DNA from: Caprella mutica
Lineage: Eukaryota > Arthropoda > Malacostraca > Amphipoda > Caprellidae
DNA length: 64,000 nt
Assembly: GCA_947561585.1 (NCBI GenBank)
Contig: CANNZV010001853.1
Location: forward strand, 163,922 to 227,921
Direction of reading: 5' to 3'
Part shown: positions 40,240-53,400 of the stretch, piece after piece
How the letters are laid out: the number at the start of each line of letters is the position of its first letter
Numbering within the stretch: position 1 is the first letter of the stretch
Made by a program: the position numbers and the translations under genes
The notes under the pieces: model-generated
The model's database searches: none
What the model saw: the letters and a program-made list of their open reading frames with translations, nothing else
What the model was told of the DNA's origin: nothing

Positions 40240-41932
40240 TCTACAGCAAAGAATCTATCTACAGCAAAGGATCTATCTACAGGAAAGGATCTATCTACAG
40301 CAAAGGATTTACAGTAAAGGAGCTATCTACAGCAAGAGATCTATCAACAATGAAGGATCTATCTTCAGCAAAGGATCTATCTACATCAAAGGATCTATCC
40401 TCAGCAAAGTATCTTAATACAGCATAGGATCTATGTACAGTAATGGATCTATCTACTGCATAGGATACATCTACTGCAAAGAATCTATCTACAGCAAAGA
40501 ATCTATCTTCAGCAAAGAATCTATCTACAGCAAAGAATCTATCTACAGCAAAGGATCTGTTCTACAGAAAAGGATCTATCTACAGCAAAGGATCTATCTA
40601 CAGTCAAGGATTTATCTACTGCAAAGGATCTCTCTACAGCATAGGATCAATCTAAAGTTAAGGATCTACCTTAAGCAAGGGATCTATCAACAGCAAAGGA
40701 TCTATCTAAAGCCAATGATCTATCTACAACAAAGGATCTATTTGCAACAGCAGAACTTTATACAGCAAAGGATCTATCTACAGCAAAGGATCTATCTTCA
40801 GCAAAGTGATCTATCTTCAGTAAGGGATCTATCTACAGCAAAGAATCTGTCTTCACCGAAGGATCTTTCTACAACGCAGGATCTGTCAACAGCAAAGGAT
40901 CAATCTATAGCAAAAGATCTATTTACAACAAAAGTTCAATCTACAGCAAAAAATCTATCTACAGCAAAGGATCTATCTACAGCAAAGGATCTATCTACAG
41001 GAAAGGATCTATCTAAAGCAAAGGATCTATTTACAGTAAAGGAGCTATCTACAGCGAAAGATTTATCAACAATAAGGGATCTATCTGCAGCAAAGAATCC
41101 ATATACAGCAAAGGATCTATCTTCAGCAAAGGATCTATCTACAGCAAAGTGATCTATCTACAGTGGGGGATCGATCTACAGCAAATGATCTATCTACAGC
41201 AAAGTGTTCCATCTACAGCAGAGGATCTATCTACAGCAAAGGATCTATTTACAGCAGAAGATCTTTCTACAGCAGAGGATCTATTTACAGTAGAAAATCT
41301 TTCTACAGCAGAGGATCTTTCTACGGCAAATGATCTATCTACAGCAAAGAATCTATTTACAGAATGGGATCTATCTACAGCAACTGTTTTATCTACAATA
41401 AAAGATCTATCTGCAGAAAAGGATCTATCTACAGCAAATTATCTATCTACAACGAACGATTTATCTACAGCAAAGGATCTATCTACATATTAGGATCCAT
41501 CTACAGCAAATGATCTATCTACAGTAAAAGTTCTATCTACAGCAAAGGACCTATCCACAGTAAAGGATCGATCTACCTCATATGATCAATCCACAGCAAG
41601 GGATCTATCTACAGCAAAGGATCTATTTACAGTAAAGGAGCTCTCTACAGCAAAAGATCTATCTACAATAAGGGATCTATCTTCAGCAAAGGATATATCT
41701 ACAGCAAATGATCTATCTTCAGCAAAGGTTCTTTCTACAGCATAAGATCTATCGACAGTAAAGGATCTATCTACAATAAGTGATCTATCAACATCAAAGG
41801 ATCTATCTACAGCAAAAGATCTATCTACAGCAAAGGATCCATCTACAGCAAAGGATTTATCTACAGCAAAGGATCCATCTACAGCAAAGGATCTATCTCA
41901 GCAAAGGATCTTTCTACAGAATAGGATCTATC
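40240..41932. repeat. 1.69-kb higher-order repeat (1746-bp period), copy 1
   Basis: Matches 41986-43678 at an offset of 1746 bp (97 monomers). Landmarks are the 14-bp monomer GGATTTACAGTAAAGG, GTACAGTAATGG, GCAACAGCAGAAC and CAGTGGGGGATCG. A TAGGATCC here near 41492 is AAGGATCC in the second copy. Confidence 0.85.
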
Positions 41933-41985
41933 TACAGCAAAAAAATCTATCCACAATATGTGATCTATTCACAGCAAAAGATCTA

Positions 41986-43678
41986 TCTACAGCAAAGAAT
42001 CTATCTACAGCAAAGGATCTATCTACAGGAAAGGATCTATCTACAGCAAAGGATTTACAGTAAAGGAGCTATCTACAGCAAGAGATCTATCAACAATGAA
42101 GGATCTATCTTCAGCAAAGGATCTATCTACATCAAAGGATCTATCCTCAGCAAAGTATCTTAATACAGCATAGGATCTATGTACAGTAATGGATCTATCT
42201 ACTGCATAGGATACATCTACTGCAAAGAATCTATCTACAGCAAAGAATCTATCTTCAGCAAAGAATCTATCTACAGCAAAGGATCTATCTACAGCAAAGG
42301 ATCTGTTCTACAGAAAAGGATCTATCTACAGCAAAGGATCTATCTACAGTCAAGGATTTATCTACTGCAAAGGATCTCTCTACAGCATAGGATCAATCTA
42401 AAGTTAAGGATCTACCTTAAGCAAGGGATCTATCAACAGCAAAGGATCTATCTAAAGCCAATGATCTATCTACAACAAAGGATCTATTTGCAACAGCAGA
42501 ACTTTATACAGCAAAGGATCTATCTACAGCAAAGGATCTATCTTCAGCAAAGTGATCTATCTTCAGTAAGGGATCTATCTACAGCAAAGAATCTGTCTTC
42601 ACCGAAGGATCTTTCTACAACGCAGGATCTGTCAACAGCAAAGGATCAATCTATAGCAAAAGATCTATTTACAACAAAAGTTCAATCTACAGAAAAAAAT
42701 CTATCTACAGCAAAGGATCTATCTACAGCAAAGGATCTATCTACAGGAAAGGATCTATCTAAAGCAAAGGATCTATTAACAGTAAAGGAGCTATCTACAG
42801 CAAAAGATTTATCAACAATAAGGGATCTATCTGCAGCAAAGAATCCATATACAGCAAAGGATCTATCTTCAGCAAAGGATCTATCTACAGCAAAGTGATC
42901 TATCTATAGTGGGGGATCGATCTACAGCAAATGATCTATCTACAGCAAAGTGTTCCATCTACAGCAGAGGATCTATCTACAGCAAAGGATCTATTTACAG
43001 CAGAAGATCTTTCTACAGCAGAGGATCTATTTACAGTAGAAAATCTTTCTACAGCAGAGGATCTTTCTACGGCAAATGATCTATCTACAGCAAAGAATCT
43101 ATTTACAGAATGGGATCTATCTACAGCAACTGTTTTATCTACAATAAAAGATCTATCTGCAGAAAAGGATCTATCTTCAGCAAATTATCTATCTACAACG
43201 AACGATTTATCTACAGCAAAGGATCTATCTACATATAAGGATCCATCTACAGCAAATGATCTATCTACAGTAAAAGTTCTATCTACAGCAAAGGACCTAT
43301 CTACAGTAAAGGATCTATCTACCTCATATGATCAATCCACAGCAAGAGATCTATCTACAGCAAAGGATCTATTTACAGTAAAGGAGCTCTCTACAGCAAA
43401 AGATCTATCTACAATAAGGGATCTATCTTCAGCAAAGGATATATCTACAGCAAATGATCTATCTTCAGCAAAGGTTCTTTCTACAGCATAAGATCTATCG
43501 ACAGTAAAGGATCTATCTACAATAAGTGATCTATCAACATCAAAGGATCTATCTACAGCAAAAGATCTATCTACAGCAAAGGATCCATCTACAGCAAAGG
43601 ATTTATCTACAGCAAAGGATCCATCTACAGCAAAGGATCTATCTCAGCAAAGGATCTTTCTACAGAATAGGATCTATC
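41986..43678. repeat. 1.69-kb higher-order repeat (1746-bp period), copy 2
   Basis: Tandem partner of 40240-41932. More diverged relatives of the same block lie near 45200-46790, 56390-57770 and 59350-60720, recognised by the ordered GTACAGTAATGG, GCAACAGCAGAAC and CAGTGGGGGATCG landmarks. Confidence 0.85.
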
Positions 43679-46600
43679 TACAGCAAAGGATATATCTACA
43701 GTAAAGGAACTCTATACAGCCATAGGATCCATTTACAGCAAAGGATCTATCTACAACAAAGGTTCTATCTACAGCAAAGGATCTATTTATAGCAGAGAAT
43801 CTTTCTACAGCAAAAGATCTACTACAGCAAAGGATCTATCTATAACAAAGGTTCTATCTACAGCAAAGGATCTATTTATAGCAGAGAATCTTTCTACAGC
43901 AAAAGATCTACTACAGCAAAGGATCTATCTTCAGCAAAGGATCTATTTACAGCAAAGGATCTATCTAAAACAAAGGACCTATCTACAGCAAGGGATCTAT
44001 TTACAGCGAAGGATCAATCTACAACAAAGGATCTATCTACAGCAAAGGATCAATCTACAACAAAGGATCTATCTACAGTAAAGGATCTATCTACAGCAAA
44101 GGATCTATCTACAGCAAAGGATCTTTCTACAGTCAAGGATTTATCTACTGCAAAGGATCTCTCTACAGCAAAGGATCAATTTACATTTAAGGATCTATCT
44201 CAAGCAAAAGATTTATCTACAGCAAAGGATCTATCTACAGCAAAGTGATCTATCTACAGCAAAGTGATCTATCTACAGTAAGGGATCTATCTACAGCAAA
44301 GAATCTTTCTACACTATAGGATCTTTCTACAGCGAAAGATCTATCTACAGCAAAGGATCTATTTACAGTATGGGATCTATCCACAACAACGGTTTTATCT
44401 ACAATAAAAGATCTATCTACAGAAAAGGATCTATCTACAGCGAAGAATCTATCTAAAGCAAAGGATCCATCTACAGCAAAGAATCTATCTACAGTAAAGG
44501 ATCTATCTACTGCAAAGGAACTGTCTACAGCAAAGGATCTATCTACAGCAAAGAATCTATCTACAGCAAAGAATCTATGTTCAGCAAATAATCTATCTAC
44601 AGCAAATGATCTATCTACAGCAAAGGATAAATCTACAGCAAAGAATCAATCTACAGCAAATAATCTATCTACAGTAAAGGGACTATGTACAGCAAAGGAT
44701 CTATCTACAGCAAAGGATCTATCTACAACAAAGGATCAATCTACAGTAAAGGATCTATCTACAACAAAGGATCTATCTACAACAACCGATTTATCTACAG
44801 CAAAGGATCTATCTACAGCAAAGGATCCATCTACAGCCAAGGATCTATCTACAGTAAAGGATCTATCTACTGCAAAGGATCTGCCTTCAGCAAAGGATCT
44901 ATCTACAACAAAGAAACTATTTACAACAAAGAATCCATGTTCAGCAAATAATCTATCTACAGCAAATGATCTATCTACAGCAAAGGATCAATCTACAGCA
45001 AAGGATCAATCTACAGCAAATAATCTATCTACAGTAAAGGGACTATATACAACAAAGGATCCATCTAAAGTTGAGGATCTATCAACAGCAAAGGATCAAT
45101 CTATAACAAAAGATCTATTTATAACAAAAGTTCAATCTACAGCAAAGAATCTATCTACAGCAAAGGATCTATCTACAGGAAAGGATCTATCTACAGCAAA
45201 GGATTTACAGTAAAGGAGCTATCTACAGCAAGAGATCTATCAACAATGAAGGATCTATCTTCAGCAAAGGATCTATCTACATCAAAGGATCTATCCTCAG
45301 CAAAGTATCTTAATACAGCATAGGATCTATGTACAGTAATGGATCTATCTACTGCATAGGATACATCTACTGCAAAGAATCTATCTACAGCAAAGAATCT
45401 ATCTTCAGCAAAGAATCTATCTACAGCAAAGGATCTATCTACAGTCAAGGATTTATCTACTGCAAAGGATCTCTCAACAGCATAGGATCAATCTAAAGTT
45501 AAGGATCTACCTTAAGCAAGGGATCTATCAACAGCAAAGGATCTATCTAAAGCCAATGATCTATCTACAACAAAGGATCTATTTGTAACAGCAGAACTTT
45601 ATACAGCAAAGGATCTATCTACAGCAAAGGATCTATCTTCAGCAAAGTGATCTATCTTCAGTAAGGGATCTATCTACAGCAAAGAATCTGTCTTCACCAA
45701 AGGATCTTTCTACAACGCAGGATCTGTCAACAGCAAAGGATCAATCTAAAGCAAAAGATCTATTTACAACAAAAGTTCAATCTACAGAAAAAAATCTATC
45801 TACAGCAAAGGATCTATCTACAGTAAAGGATCTATCTACAGGAAAGGATCTATCTAAAGCAAAGGATCTATTAACAGTAAAGGAGCTATCTACAGCAAAA
45901 GATTTATCAACAATAAGGGATCTATCTGCAGCAAAGAATCCATCTACAGCAAAGGATCTATCTTCAGCAAAGGATCTATCTACAGCAAAGTGATCTATCT
46001 ACAGTGGGGGATCGATCTACAGCAAATGATCTATCTACAGCAAAGTGTTCCATCTACAGCAGAGGATCTATCTACAGCAAAGGATCTATTCACAGCAGAA
46101 GATCTTTCTACAGCAGAGGATCTATTTACAGTAGAAAATCTTTCTACAGCAGAGGATCATTCTACGGCAAATGATCTATCTACAGCAAAGAATCTATTTA
46201 CAGAATTGGATCTATCTACAGCAACTGTTTTATCTACAATAAAAGATCTATCTGCAGAAAAGGATCTATCTACAGCAAATTATCTATCTACAACGAACGA
46301 TTTATCTACAGCAAAGGATCTATCTACATATAAGGATCCATCTACAGCAAATGATCTATCTACAGTAAAAATTCTATCTACAGCAAAGGACCTATCTACA
46401 GTAAAGGATCTATCTACCTCATAATGATCAATCCACAGCAAGGGATCTATCTACAGCAAAGGATCTATTTACAGTAAAGGAGCTCTCTACAGCAAAAGAT
46501 CTATCTACAATAGGGGATCTATCTTCAGCAAAGGATATATCTACAGCAAATGATCTATCTTCAGCAAAGGTTCTTTCTACAGCATAAGATCTATCGACAG

Positions 46601-49600
46601 TAAAGGATCTATCTACAATAAGTGATCTATCAACATCAAAGGATCTATCTACAGCAAAAGATCTATCTACAGCAAAGGATCCATCTACAGCAAAGGATTT
46701 ATCTACAGCAAAGGATCCATCTACAGCAAAGGATCTATCTCAGCAAAGGATCTTTCTACAGAATAGGATCTATCTACAGCAAAGGATCTATCCACAATAT
46801 GTGATCTATTCACAGCAAAAGATCTATCTACAGCAAAGGATCTATCTACAGCAAATGATCAATCTATAGCAAAGGATATATCTACAGTAAAGGAACTCTA
46901 TACAGCCATAGGATCCATTTACAGCAAAGGATATATCTACAGTAAAGGAACTCTATACAGCCATAGGATCCATTTACAGCAAAGGATCTATCTACAACAA
47001 AGGTTCTATCTACAGCAAAGGATCTATTTATAGCAGAGAATCTTTCAACAGCAAAAGATCTACTACAGCAAAGGATCTATCTTCAGCAAAGGATCTATTT
47101 ACAGCAAAGGATCTATCTAAAACAAAGGACCTATCTACAGCAAGGGATCTTTCTACAGTCAAGGATTTATCTACTGCAAAGGATCTCTCTACAGCAAAGG
47201 ATCAATCTACATTTAAGGATCTATCTCAAGCAAAAGATTTATCTACAGCAAAGGATCTATCTACAGCAAAGTGATCTATCTACAGCAAAGTGATTTATCT
47301 ACAGTAAGGGATCTATCTACAGCAAAGAATCTTTCTACACTATAGGATCTTTCTACAGCGAAAGATCTTTCTACAGCAGAGGATCTTTCTACAGCAAAGG
47401 ATCTATCTACAGCAAAGGATCTATTTACAGTATGGGATCTATCTACAACAACGGTTTTATCTACAATAAAAGATCTATCTACAGAAAAGGATCTATCTAC
47501 AGCGAAAAATCTATCTAAAGCAAAGGATCCATCTACAGCAAAGAATCTATCTACAGTAAAGGATCTATCTACTGCAAAGGAACTGTCTACAGCAAAGGAT
47601 CTATCTACAACAAAGAATCTATCTACAGCAAAGAATCTATGTTCAGCAAATAATCTATCTACAGCAAATGATCTATCTACAGCAAAGGATAAATCTACAG
47701 CAAAGGATCAATCTACAGCAAATAATCTATCTACAGTAAAGGGACCATATACAGCAAAGGATCTATCTACAGCAAAGGATCTATCTACAACAAAGGATCA
47801 ATCTACAGTAAAGGATCTATCTACAACAAAGGATCTATCTACAACAACCAATTTATCTACAGCAAAGGATCTATCTACAGCAAAGGATCCATCTACAGCC
47901 AAGGATCTATCTACAGTAAAGGATCTATCTACTGCAAAGGATTTGTCTTCAGCAAAGGATATATCTACAACAAAGAAACTATTTACAACAAAGAATCCAT
48001 GTTCAGCAAATAATCTATCTACAGCAAATGATCTATCTACAGCAAAGGATCAATCTACAGCAAAGGATCAATCTACAGCAAATAATCTATCTACAGTAAA
48101 GGGACTATATACAACAAAGGATCCATCTAAAGTTGAGGATCTATCAACAGCAAAGGATCAATCTATAACAAAAGATCTATTTATAACAAAAGTTCTATCT
48201 ACAGCAAAGAATCTATCTACAGCAAAGGATCTATCTACAGGAAAGGATCTATCTACAGCAAAGGATTTACAGTAAAGGAGCTATCTACAGCAAGAGATCT
48301 ATCAACAATGAAGGATCTATCTTCAGCAAAGGATCTATTTACAGCAAAGGATCTATCTACAGCAAAGGATCTATCTACAGCAAAGGATCTTTCTACAGTC
48401 AAGGATTTATCTACTGCAAAGGATCTCTCTACAGCAAAGGATCAATCTACATTTAAGGATCTATCTCAAGCAAAAGATTTATCTACAGCAAAGGATCTAT
48501 CTACAGCAAAGTGATCTATCTAAAGCAAAGTGATCTATCTACAGTAAGGGATCTATCTACAGCAAAGAATCTTTCTACACTATAGGATCTTTCTACAGCG
48601 AAAGATCTTTCTACAGCAGAGGATCTTTCTACAGCAAAGGATCTATCTACAGCAAAGGATCTATTTACAGTATGGGATCTATCTACAACAACGGTTTTAT
48701 CTACAATAAAAGATCTATCTACAGAAAAGGATCTATCTACAGCGAAGAATCTATCTAATGCAAAGGATCCATCTACAGCAAAGAATCTATCTACAGTAAA
48801 GGATCTATCTACTGCAAAGGAACTGTCTACAGCAAAGGATCTATCTACAACAAAGAATCTATCTACAGCAAAGAATCTATGTTCAGCAAATAATCTATCT
48901 ACAGCAAATGATCTATCTACAGCAAAGGATAAATCTACAGCAAAGGATCAATCTACAGCAAATAATCTATCTACAGTAAAGGAACTATATACAGCAAAGG
49001 ATCTATCTACAGCAAAGGATCTATCTACAACAAAGGATCTATCTACAACAACCAATTTATCTACAGCAAAGGATCTATCTACAGCAAAGGATCTATCTAC
49101 AACAACCAATTTATCTACAGCAAAGGATCTATCTACAGCAAAGGATCCATCTACAGCCAAGGATCTATCTACAGTAAAGGATCTATCTACTGCAAAGGAT
49201 CTGTCTTCAGCAAAGGATCTATCTACAACAAAGAAACTATTTACAACAAAGAATCCATGTTCAGCAAATAATCTATCTACAGCAAATGATCTATCTACAG
49301 CAAAGGATCAATCTACAGCAAAGGATCAATCTACAGGAAATAATCTATCTACAGTAAAGGGACTATATACAACAAAGGATCCATCTAAAGTTGAGGATCT
49401 ATCAACAGCAAAGGATCAATCTATAACAAAAGATCTATTTATAACAAAAGTTCTATCTACAGCAAAGAATCTATCTACAGCAAAGGATCTATCTACAGGA
49501 AAGGATCTATCTACAGCAAAGGATTTACAGTAAAGGAGCTATCTACAGCAAGAGATCTATCAACAATGAAGGATTTATCTTCAGCAAAGGATCTATCTAC

Positions 49601-50100
49601 ATCAAAGGATCTATCCTCAGCAAAGTATCTTAATACAGCATAGGATCTATGTACAGTAATGGATCTATCTACTGCATAGGATACATCTACTGCAAAGAAT
49701 CTATCTACAGCAAAGAATCTATCTTCAGCAAAGAATCTATCTACAGCAAAAGATCTATCTACAATAAGGGATCTATCTTCAGCAAAGGATATATCTACAG
49801 CAAATGATCTATCTTCAGCAAAGGTTCTTTCTACATCATAAGATCTATCGACAGTAAAGGATCTATCTACAATAAGTGATCTATCAACATCAAAGGATCT
49901 ATCTACAGCAAAAGATCTATCTACAGCAAATGATCAATCTACAGCAAAGGATATATCTACAGTAGAGGAACTCTATACAGCCAAAGGATCCATTTACAGC
50001 AAAGGACCTATCTACAGTAAGGGATCTATTTACAGCGAAGGATCAATCTACAGCAAATGATCTATCTACAGCAAAGGATCTATCTACAGCATAGGATCTA
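43679..50100. repeat. 18-bp minisatellite with repeated ~1-kb blocks
   Basis: A block of about 1 kb starts at a doubled AAAGTGATCTATCTACAGC monomer and ends at GGATTTACAGTAAAGGAGC. It occurs at about 44230-45220, 47260-48280 and 48510-49540, and again near 58350-59370. The copies at 47.3 and 48.5 kb are offset by about 1240 bp. The last of the three gains an internal duplication of the ACAACAACCAATTTATC monomers near 49040 and 49100. Short direct repeats of the CTCTATACAGCCATAGGATCC monomers lie at about 46890-46960. No gene is seen. Confidence 0.85.
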
Positions 50101-50194
50101 TCTAAAGCAATGGATCTATCTACAGTAAAAGATCTTTTTGCAGCAAAGGATAAATCTACAGCAAAGGATCTTTTTACAGCGAAGGATCGATCTA

Positions 50195-50470
50195 CAGCAA
50201 AAAATCTATCAACACTGAGGGATCTATCTTCAGCAAAGGATCTATTTACAGTAAAGGAGCTATCTACAGCAAAAAATCTATCAACACTGAGGGATCCATC
50301 TACAGCAAAGGATCCATCTACAGCAAAGGATCTATTTACAGTAAAGGAGCTATCTACAGCAAAAAATCTATCAACACTGAGGGATCTATCTTCAGCAAAG
50401 GATCTATTTACAGTAAAGGAGCTATCTACAGCAAAAAATCTATCAACACTGAGGGATCTATCTGCAGCAA
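50195..50470. repeat. Four-copy mini higher-order repeat (72/90-bp steps)
   Basis: The variant pair AAAAAATCTATC + AACACTGAGGG recurs at about 50211, 50283, 50373 and 50445, at steps of 72, 90 and 72 bp (4, 5 and 4 monomers). Each copy is linked to GATCTATTTACAGTAAAGG and AGCTATCTACAGC. Two more copies 72 bp apart lie near 60921 and 60993. Confidence 0.85.
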
Positions 50471-53400
50471 AGGATCTATCTACAGCAAAGGATCTATTTT
50501 CGGCAAAGGATCTTTATACAGCATAGGATCTATGTACAATAATGGATCTATCTACTGCATAGGATACATATACTGCAAAGAATCTATCTACAGCAAAGAA
50601 TCTATCTTCAGCAAAGAATCTATCAACAGAAAAGGATCTATCTACAACAAAGGATCTATCTACAGCAATGGATCAATCTACAGCAAAGGATTTATCTACT
50701 GCAAAGGATCTCTCTACAACAAAGGATCTATCTACAGTCAAGGATTTATCCACTGCAAAGGATCTCTCTACAGCAAAGGATCAATCTACATTTAAGGATC
50801 TATCTTAAGCAAAGGTTTTATCTACAGCAAAAGATCTATCTACAACAAAGAAACTATTTACAACAAAGAATCCATGTTCAGCAAATAATCTATCTACATC
50901 AAATGATCTATCTACAGCAAAGGATCAATCTACAGCAAAGGATCAATCTACAGCAAATAATCTATCTACAGTAAAGGGACTATATACAACAAAGGATCCA
51001 CATAAAGTTGAGGATCTATCAACAGCAAAGGATCAATCTATAACAAAAGATCTATTTACAAAAAAAGTTCTATCTATAGCAAAGAATCTATCTACAGCAA
51101 AGGATCTTTCTACAGGAAACGATCTATCTACAGCAAAGGATCTATTTACAGTAAAGGAGCTATCTACAGCAAGAGATCTATCAACAATGAAGGATCTATC
51201 TTCAGCAAAGGATCTACCTACAGCAAAAAATCTATCTTCAGCAAAGAATCTATCTACAGCAAAGGATCTATCTACAGCAAAGGATCTGTTCTACAGCAAA
51301 GGATCTATCTACAGCAAAGGATGTATCTACAGTCAAGGATTTATCTACTGCAAAGGATCTCTCAACAGCATAGGATCAATATAAAGTTAAGAATCTACCT
51401 TAAGCAAAGGATCTATCAACAGCAAAGGATCTATCTAAAGCCAATGATCTATCTACAACAAAGGATCTATTTGCAACAGCAGAACTTTATACAGCAAAGG
51501 ATCTATCTACAGCAAAGGATCTATCTACAGCAAAGTGATCTATCTTCAGTAAGGGATCTATCTACAGCAAAGAATCTCTCTTCACCAAAGGATCTTTCTA
51601 CAACGCAGGATCTGTCAACAGCAAAGGATCAATCTATAGCAAAAGATCTATTTACAACAAAAGTTCAATCCACAGCAAAAAATCTATTTACAACAAAAGT
51701 TCAATCTACAGCAAAAAATCTATCAACAGCAAAGGATCTATCTAAAGCAAAGGATCTATTAACAGTAAAGGAGCTATCTACAGCAAAAGATCTATCAACA
51801 ATAAGGGATCTATCTGCAGCGAAGAGTCTATCTACAGCAAAGGATCTATCTTCAGCAAAGGATCTATCTACAGCAAAGTGATCTGTCTACACCAAAGGAT
51901 CTTTCTACAGCGCAGGATCTGTCAACAGCAAAGGATCAATCTATAGCAAAAAATATATTTACAACGAAAGTTCTATCTACAGCAAAGGATCTATCTACAG
52001 CAAAGGATCTATCTTCAGCGAAGGATCTATCTACAGCAAAGTGATCTATCTACAGTAAGGGATCTATCTACAGCAAAGAATCTATCTACAGTATAGGATC
52101 TTTCTACAGCGAAAGATCTTCCTACAGCAGAGGATCTTTCTACAGCAAAGGATCTATCTACAGCTAAGGATCTATTTACAGTATGGGATCTATCTACAAC
52201 AACGGTTTTATCTACAATAAAAGATCTATCTACAGAAAAGGATCTATCTACAGCGAGGAATCTATCTCCAGTAAAGGATCTATCTACTGCAAAGGAACTG
52301 TCTTCAGCAAGGGATCTATCTACAACGAAGAATTTATCTACAGCAAAGATTCTATGTTCAGCAAAAAATCTATCTACAGCAAAGTGATCTATCTACAGTA
52401 AGGGATCTATCTACAGCAAAGAATCTATCTACACTATAGGATCTTTCTACAGCGAAAGATCTTTCTACAGCAGAGGATCTTTCTACAGCAAAGGATCTAT
52501 CTACAGCAAAGGATCTATTTACAGTATGGGATCTATCTACTGCAAAGGAACTGTCTACAGCAAAGGATCTATCTACAACAAAGAATCTATCTACAGCAAA
52601 GAATCTATGTTCAGCAAATAATCTATCTACAGCAAAGGATCTATCTACAGCAGAGGATCGATCTACAGCAAAGGATCAATCTACAGCAAATAATCTATCT
52701 ACAGTAAAGGGACTATATACAGCAAAGGATCGATCTACAGCAAAGGATCTATCTACAACAAAGGATCTATCTACAGTAAAGGATCTATCTACAACAAAAG
52801 ATCTATCTACTACAACTGATTTATCTACAGCAAAGGATCTATCTACAGCAAAGGATCCATCTACAGCAAAGGATCTATCTACAGTAAAGGATCTATCTAC
52901 TGCAAAGGATCTGTCTTCAGCAAAGGATCTATCTACAACAAAGAAACTATTTACAACAAAGAATCCATGTTCAGCAAATAATCTATCTACAGCAAATGAT
53001 CTATCTACAGCAAAGGATCAATCTACAGCAAAGGATCAATCTACAGAAATAATCTATCTACAGTAAAGGGACTATATACAACAAAGGATCCATCTAAAGT
53101 TGAGGATCTATCAACAGCAAAGGATCAATCTATAACAAAAGATCTATTTACAACAAAAGTTCTATCTATAGCAAAGAATCTATCTACAGCAAAGGATCTA
53201 TCTACAGGAAAGGATCTATCTACAGCAAAGGATCTATTTACAGTAAAGGAGCTATCTACAGCAAGAGATCTATCAATAATGAAGGATCTATCTTCAGCAA
53301 AGGATCTATCTACATCAAAGGATCTATCTACATCAAAGGATCTATCCTCAGCAAAGTATCTTAATACAGCATAGGATCTATGTACAGTAATGGATCTATC

